Origin: Pseudoscleropodium purum
Lineage: Eukaryota; Streptophyta; Bryopsida; Hypnales; Brachytheciaceae
Direction of reading: 5' to 3'
Assembly (NCBI GenBank): GCA_963969395.1
Contig: OZ017801.1
Span: forward strand, 10,111,611-10,175,610
Length of the DNA stretch: 64,000 bases
Each line of letters begins with the position of its first letter. Position 1 is the first letter of the stretch. The notes beneath the pieces are model-generated. The model was not told the origin of the DNA and ran no database searches. It saw only the letters and a list, made by a program, of their open reading frames with translations. Position numbers and translations under genes: made by a program. This document shows, in pieces, positions 59,061 to 64,000 of this stretch.

Positions 59061-60200
59061 GGTAGGAAAAAAATTATTTTATATGGGCACCATCCAAAAA
59101 AGGAATTTCATTTTAAAATAATAATTTTAAATTTTAAATTGATTTGTTCAAAACAACAGAAAAAATCAACAGATTTCAATTTGATTTTGTCCAAAACAAC
59201 ACCTCTAAAATGATTGAATCATTCAAAAGATTTGAATTGAAATTCTATTGTTTTGGTCATGAATTTTCTAGTAGTGTAAAGACATGGGGAGTGTTAGAAT
59301 CATGCATTTAAGTATAGAATCTACAAGCCCATGAGCCTAAGAATTTATATTATAAACATCTTCTATGGTTATAAGTGTCTATATTATAGGTACCTATGTT
59401 AAAGACTTTTTTCATGTTATAGTTGTATCTATGTTAATATAAATACATATATTGTAAACACCTTCAAATCATTGTAGGTTTAGGGTATCTAGTCTACAAT
59501 TGATTCACAATTCACACACTAGCATTGTTGCAAAGACATAAGGACGAAAATTGACAATTTGGCCTCTTTCAAGGTTGATGCATTCATTCAAGCTGCAAGC
59601 GCCATATGCAATAAACCGAAGGGAGGTTTTTGATTGACTTTTTCATGCAAGATCAAGTTCAAAATTCAAGTTTTGTATACTTGTAGAAAATGTATGAAAT
59701 TTTGTATAAATATAAAAAACATTTGACTTGTAGTAAAATCATAATATCAAAACCTTTTCAAAATTTTGAAAGTCAAAGTACATCCTATGATAATTACTAT
59801 AATAGTTATGAAGATAAGATATGCTAAATCTAATTTTGCTCTAAGAGCTTTCTCTAACACAAAGATATGTATTGGAGTATTCAATGTACTCAAAGTAAAT
59901 ATTTTAGACTAAGTTTTATTTTATTTTATTTCAACCTAGTTTCAACTTCAATAATTCAAATTTAATTCAATTAAAGTCTATAATTTATGACTTAAAGTGG
60001 GTTTCACATTATTTTTAAGGAAAAATTGATTGAAAAATGTTCAAAGATGTAGTCAATATCTAAAATTTGTATAAGTGCTTAGAATGATGCTTTAAATACT
60101 CTTCACTTTAGTAATGTTCTATTATTACAACTTATAATGTGAAAATGACATGTACTAGTAAAAATGAAATGTAGTTTTTTGAGTCTAGTCATTTTGTCCT
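59061..60200. other. AT-rich spacer
   Basis: No gene seen. A segment near 59570-59630 (GATGCATTCATTCAAG, then GAAGGGAGGTT) recurs in variant form near 61762 and 62016. Confidence 0.45.
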
Positions 60201-60206
60201 TGACGA

Positions 60207-60735
60207 ATGTAAACTTACGCCATCAAGGTTGTACAAAGTAGGATGGTCTATTCTACATGTTTCACTCAGTCCAAGTATAATCAATTGCCTTGGAGGTATG
60301 TAAGCTTACACCATCAAGGCTATACAAAGTAGGATGGTATGTTTCACACATCTTGTTCAATTCAAGTATAATCAATTGTTGTAGAGGTATGTAAGCTTAT
60401 GCCATCAAGGTTGTACAAAGTAAGATGGCATGTTTCACACATTTTGCCCAATTGGTATTTAAAGTCCAAAGAATTTGTGTTAGGTATGTAAACTTATGCC
60501 GTCAAGGTTGTTCAAAGTATGATGGTCTATTTCACACATTTTGCTACTCCAAGTGTAATAAATTACCTTAGAGATATGTAAGCTTACGTCATCAGAAGGT
60601 TGTACAAAGTAAGATGGCATGTTTTAGACATTTTGCCCAATTTGTATTGAGAGTTCAATCAATTTGTGTTTAGGTATGTAAGCTTTTGCCATCAAGATTG
60701 TACAAAGTAGGATGATCCATTTTCAAGACATTTTT
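60207..60735 (+). repeat. Tandem array, about 91-100 bp unit, six copies
   Basis: Units begin ATGTAAGCTTA or ATGTAAACTTA at 60207, 60298, 60389, 60486, 60576 and 60676, each followed by GCCATCAAGGTTGTACAAAG and GATGGT or a variant. No open frame runs through it. Confidence 0.88.
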
Positions 60736-62765
60736 CAATTCTTTGCAACTAGAAATGGATTGATTACATTGTGTGTTTAATCTAAAGCTATCATTCTTGA
60801 ATAATTAAGCTTTAGATCATTATTATAGAATGAATAGTGGCTACAATCAATGAATGTGTTTAATCTAAAGCTATAAAATGATTTAGAAGATACAAAAGGA
60901 ACTTCTTCTTTTTGAAATATAAAGTCATTAAAATGTGTGATCTTCTAAGACATTGATGTTGTGGTCATTTTAGGTGTATAATATCACTATTATAGATGTA
61001 TTTTAAGTCAATTTTAGAAAATCTATTGAACTATTCGGGCTATTTGTCTTCAAATTTCATAAAATTCATTGCAAATTCATATTCTTTTGAAATATAAAAT
61101 TTCAATCTATATAACCTTTTCTTACCATTCTTTGCATTTAAAGAAAAGATTCAATCATTCCATAAGGGTAATGCAAAGCAATTTACCTGCAATGAGGTCA
61201 TCTACATTGATTAATTGAAACATTTAGTGCATGTGACTCTAATCACCAATATTGAACTATTGATATTTTGAATTAGAATAGGTTGAAATATCACTATTAA
61301 TACTAAACAATTTTTATAAGAGAAAATTTTTAATTATAGCATCACTAATTTTATGGATGATACTAATTCCCCTCTCTCCTTCACTATTACGACAAATTAG
61401 TGTATTAAATCAACCAACCTAACAACACCATGTTTCAAATTCAATTAGTCCAATATAGGAATCCCTAAAGTCATCCTAAGAGCATCACCTTTGGGCATGG
61501 TGACTCAATCTAAAAAACTAATGAACCACCCTTCTAAAGTCCTTACTAAGTAATCAACCACCAATCATTGGAAGCAAGCTATTTTCAAACCACACATTTG
61601 ATTGCAAAACAAGCCTTGTTTTCAAGCTCGTTGCCTACTCATCTTGTCTTGTAAACTGGATGACCCTTCTTTACATATTCATCCACTAACTTTTCAAGCC
61701 CACTGGGTGATGCTCTAATAAGGACACAAATCAACATTTTTGCCTCTTCCATGGTTAGTTGATGCATTCAAGTGCCAATTGTAGTGAATTGAAAGGAGGT
61801 TGCATCAATTGCTGTTTTTTAAGTGAAAATTCTCTCTCTCTCTCTCTTGAGATTTGAGCTTGTCAGTCCCCATCCCTCCAAAATTGCACCTCTAACCATG
61901 TCAAATTGTTGATGTGGCGATGTTCCCATCTGTCTGGGAACCTACAACCTTCTAGAGGTCTAAAATTATTTGACATTTTCACCTCTTTCATTCAAGGTAA
62001 CTAAGTTACTTGATTGACGCATTCATAGAATCGCCCAATGCAATGAACTGAAGGGAGGTAGGTTGCCGCTTGCCCTCATTTCCTCGAAGCGATCCATCCA
62101 AGGAAGTGGTTCTGGAAGAGCTGCTGCTAAGTTAAGTTTAAGCCAAGTCCAGTCGCGACCAACGATCTCATCCTCAACGAGACACTACTGAGGACGAAGA
62201 TTTCCTCTAATGATAAGAAAGCAAGCGGCCATCAAGGAAGAGTGCCAACCACCAATGCGCAAGTGGACTGCCAGATTCCACCAGCGCCTCATCAGAAGCC
62301 AACTGCACCCTGGATTGAGGCTCGAATGTTAAAAGCATCGTACATGAAGCAGCCGCTCAAAGGCAGGCAGGCTGGCAGGCAGGGGAGGAACAAGCAATGA
62401 GGAATTAGTTCTTTCTGGTGAGGAATCCCTTCTCGGAAATTCCAATCCGTCACAGGTCTAGTAGTTGCCAGGCATCCCAGCTAGCTAGTAGGTTCAAGTT
62501 CATCAGGCGCGTAGCTAGAGGGAGCCTGGGTTCAGTTGTGGGACTTCGTAAGAAGAAGCGCATACCGTACTCCGACCCACCACACTACTCGCCAGTTTGG
62601 AGGGAGCGGAGGTGGTGCGGAGATTGAAGCGGTGGAGATCATCAGATGCGCTGCCCACCGCGATCCGCAACGCGCCCAGGCAGCAGTTGTAGTAGGGCCG
62701 CAAAATTCATCCTCAGAGGACGAAGCTGGTCACTGCGGAAATCATCTGCTTTGGTACTTGTGTGT
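60736..62765. other. AT-rich spacer, then normal-composition stretch without recognisable gene
   Basis: A CT microsatellite lies at 61831-61848. From about 62060 the composition becomes gene-like, with small GGCAGGCAGG repeats near 62360-62385, but the frames at 62418-62930 match no family I know. It could be a promoter, leader or gene remnant. Confidence 0.35.
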
Positions 62766-63335
62766 GTAGCTGGCTTAAGAAAATGCAAAAGCATCGCTTA
62801 TTGGAAGTCAAACTACTGTAGATTGAAGACCTCTGTCCCCTTTTCACACAAAATGTCGAGGATGAATAGTTGCACTTCTGTCTTGCATGGAGAGGTTCTT
62901 TGTCATTCATCCGATAGAAAATGTCTTTAGCGCTATTTATGGGTTCAGCTCCTTTGGTTGCTATTTGGGTTGGATTTCAAAAGGGTTCACTAAACTAAAA
63001 ACAAGCTATTTAAGATATTAGAGTTGATCATAAAGTGTGTGCAATGCGGGACCAAGAGGTGGAGTTTGAGAAAAAAAAACAAGACGAAAGAGCTCCTTGG
63101 AACTAATCCAATTCTAGGGTGTGGTGGAGTTTGAATTGGTGTTGTGTGTTTCTTATGTGTTATTCTTAATTAATCCATAAATGATGCGGAAGACGTTTTT
63201 TGCGTGATCAATGGCAGAGAATCCTTCTATATGGGACAGAAGTGCAACTGTTCATCCTTGAAACTTTGTATGAAAAAGGGAGGTCTTCTATAGTTGTTTG
63301 ACTTCCAATTAATGAGTATTTTGGATTTTTTTTTT
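62766..63335. mobile_element. Inverted-repeat element with about 140 bp arms
   Basis: 62766-62910 and 63205-63335 are imperfect reverse complements, sharing GACTTCCAAT, AGGTCTTC, GTGCAACT and the complements of CTTCTGT and GAATGACAAAG-like sequence. The unit at 32495-32650 is a single relative. Non-coding spacer between the arms. Confidence 0.6.
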
Positions 63336-63339
63336 ACAA

Positions 63340-64000
63340 GTAGATGATTCACATTGTAGCAAAAAGGACGATTTCCACAGTCACCAACCTATCTTTTAAA
63401 GCTTAAATCTTCCTCTAGCAACATTGTTACAACTAGAGAAGACTTTTACAATTAACTCTATCAATCCCAAAAGGACTAGGGATGGGGGGAAGGTTGAACT
63501 GATAGCTCTTATTTTCTTGACTAACTCTCGTAATAAGCATAATTCCTTATTTGTGTGGAATAATTTTGATGATTGCCTCCATCAAAATGAAAGAAGACTT
63601 ATATTGCTTTCCTATGGAAAAAAAGATGTCTGAAATCTCATAATTTATAAAAAAAATGCCACTATTGACAAGATTGATGAAAGATGTTCACTTAGGTAGT
63701 ATTTGTATATATGGTGAAATCATAATGCTCAAAAGTGCTCCAAAAACTTTGATTTTTTTTTCCACATGAATATACCATCATGTTTTTTATATGTAATTTT
63801 TTTCAAGTCATTTTGAGGTGTGGAAAAAATAATATGAGAATGTGAAGTGATGGCCCAAAACACCTTCTCCATTCTCAAAAAATTCACCTAAAATTGCACA
63901 ATTGATCATTATTTGATTGGATTGCATTAACAGATTCAATAGAAAAAATTGTGTAGGGTCTTTTTGTTGTTCATATAGTATGAGTGAAGTTTACATATTA
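63340..64000. other. AT-rich right edge
   Basis: No gene recognised; the frame at 63424-63633 has no known domain. Confidence 0.4.

Noticed and set aside
62418..62930. Candidate small genes on the right side
   Set aside because: Several overlapping short frames in gene-like composition, but none has a recognisable motif or convincing splice partner.

Overview
This window looks like nuclear DNA of a land plant. Evidence: spliced genes with GT-AG introns, plant-type families (an EMF2/VRN2 Polycomb protein, an F-box/Sel1 protein, a CBSX3-type CBS protein, a GPI-tailed arabinogalactan protein, a plant glyoxal oxidase), telo-box motifs in a leader, and long AT-rich intergenic DNA full of non-autonomous DNA transposons. 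A bryophyte, perhaps a moss, is my best guess, but it rests only on general gene character and is not proven by the sequence.

Layout. 1.4-7.5 kb (minus): a 13-exon Su(z)12/EMF2-like Polycomb gene whose C-terminal VEFS box is not visible in the window. 8.3-10 kb: AT-rich spacer with a TTA-flanked MITE, then a GC island at 10.0-10.5 kb. 11.96-14.49 kb (plus): F-box protein with Sel1 repeats. 15.4-18.2 kb: a 2.8 kb transposon with TA flanks. 19.2-21.9 kb (plus): mitochondrial-type CBSX3. 22-26.4 kb: AT-rich DNA with no gene found. 26.4-26.7 kb: a second TTA-flanked MITE. 27.4-28.4 kb (plus): single-exon DUF218 membrane protein. 31.4-32.5 kb: shorter, inverted relative of the 15.4 kb transposon. 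33.5-35.9 kb (plus): a four-exon arabinogalactan/proline-rich cell-surface protein, assembled here from splice sites. 36-46 kb: repeat zone with a 1.1 kb foldback, a perfect 153 bp hairpin element with 8 bp target duplication, a GC-rich CAGGG-ended hAT-like element and another MITE. 46.8-48.8 kb (plus): glyoxal oxidase with a repeat-expanded 5' region. 50.1-53.4 kb (plus): seven-exon FAD-dependent monooxygenase. 54-64 kb: repeats, a tRNA-derived SINE-like unit and a tandem array of about 91-100 bp units.

The genes do not form a pathway; they are ordinary independent plant genes. The unusual content is the set of small transposons and foldbacks. One MITE family of about 350 bp has six copies here; four lie in mapped coding introns and a partial one in a fifth, while the last lies in the leader region of the F-box gene. 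All exon models were built by hand from reading frame, splice-site and family-motif agreement; cDNA was not available.
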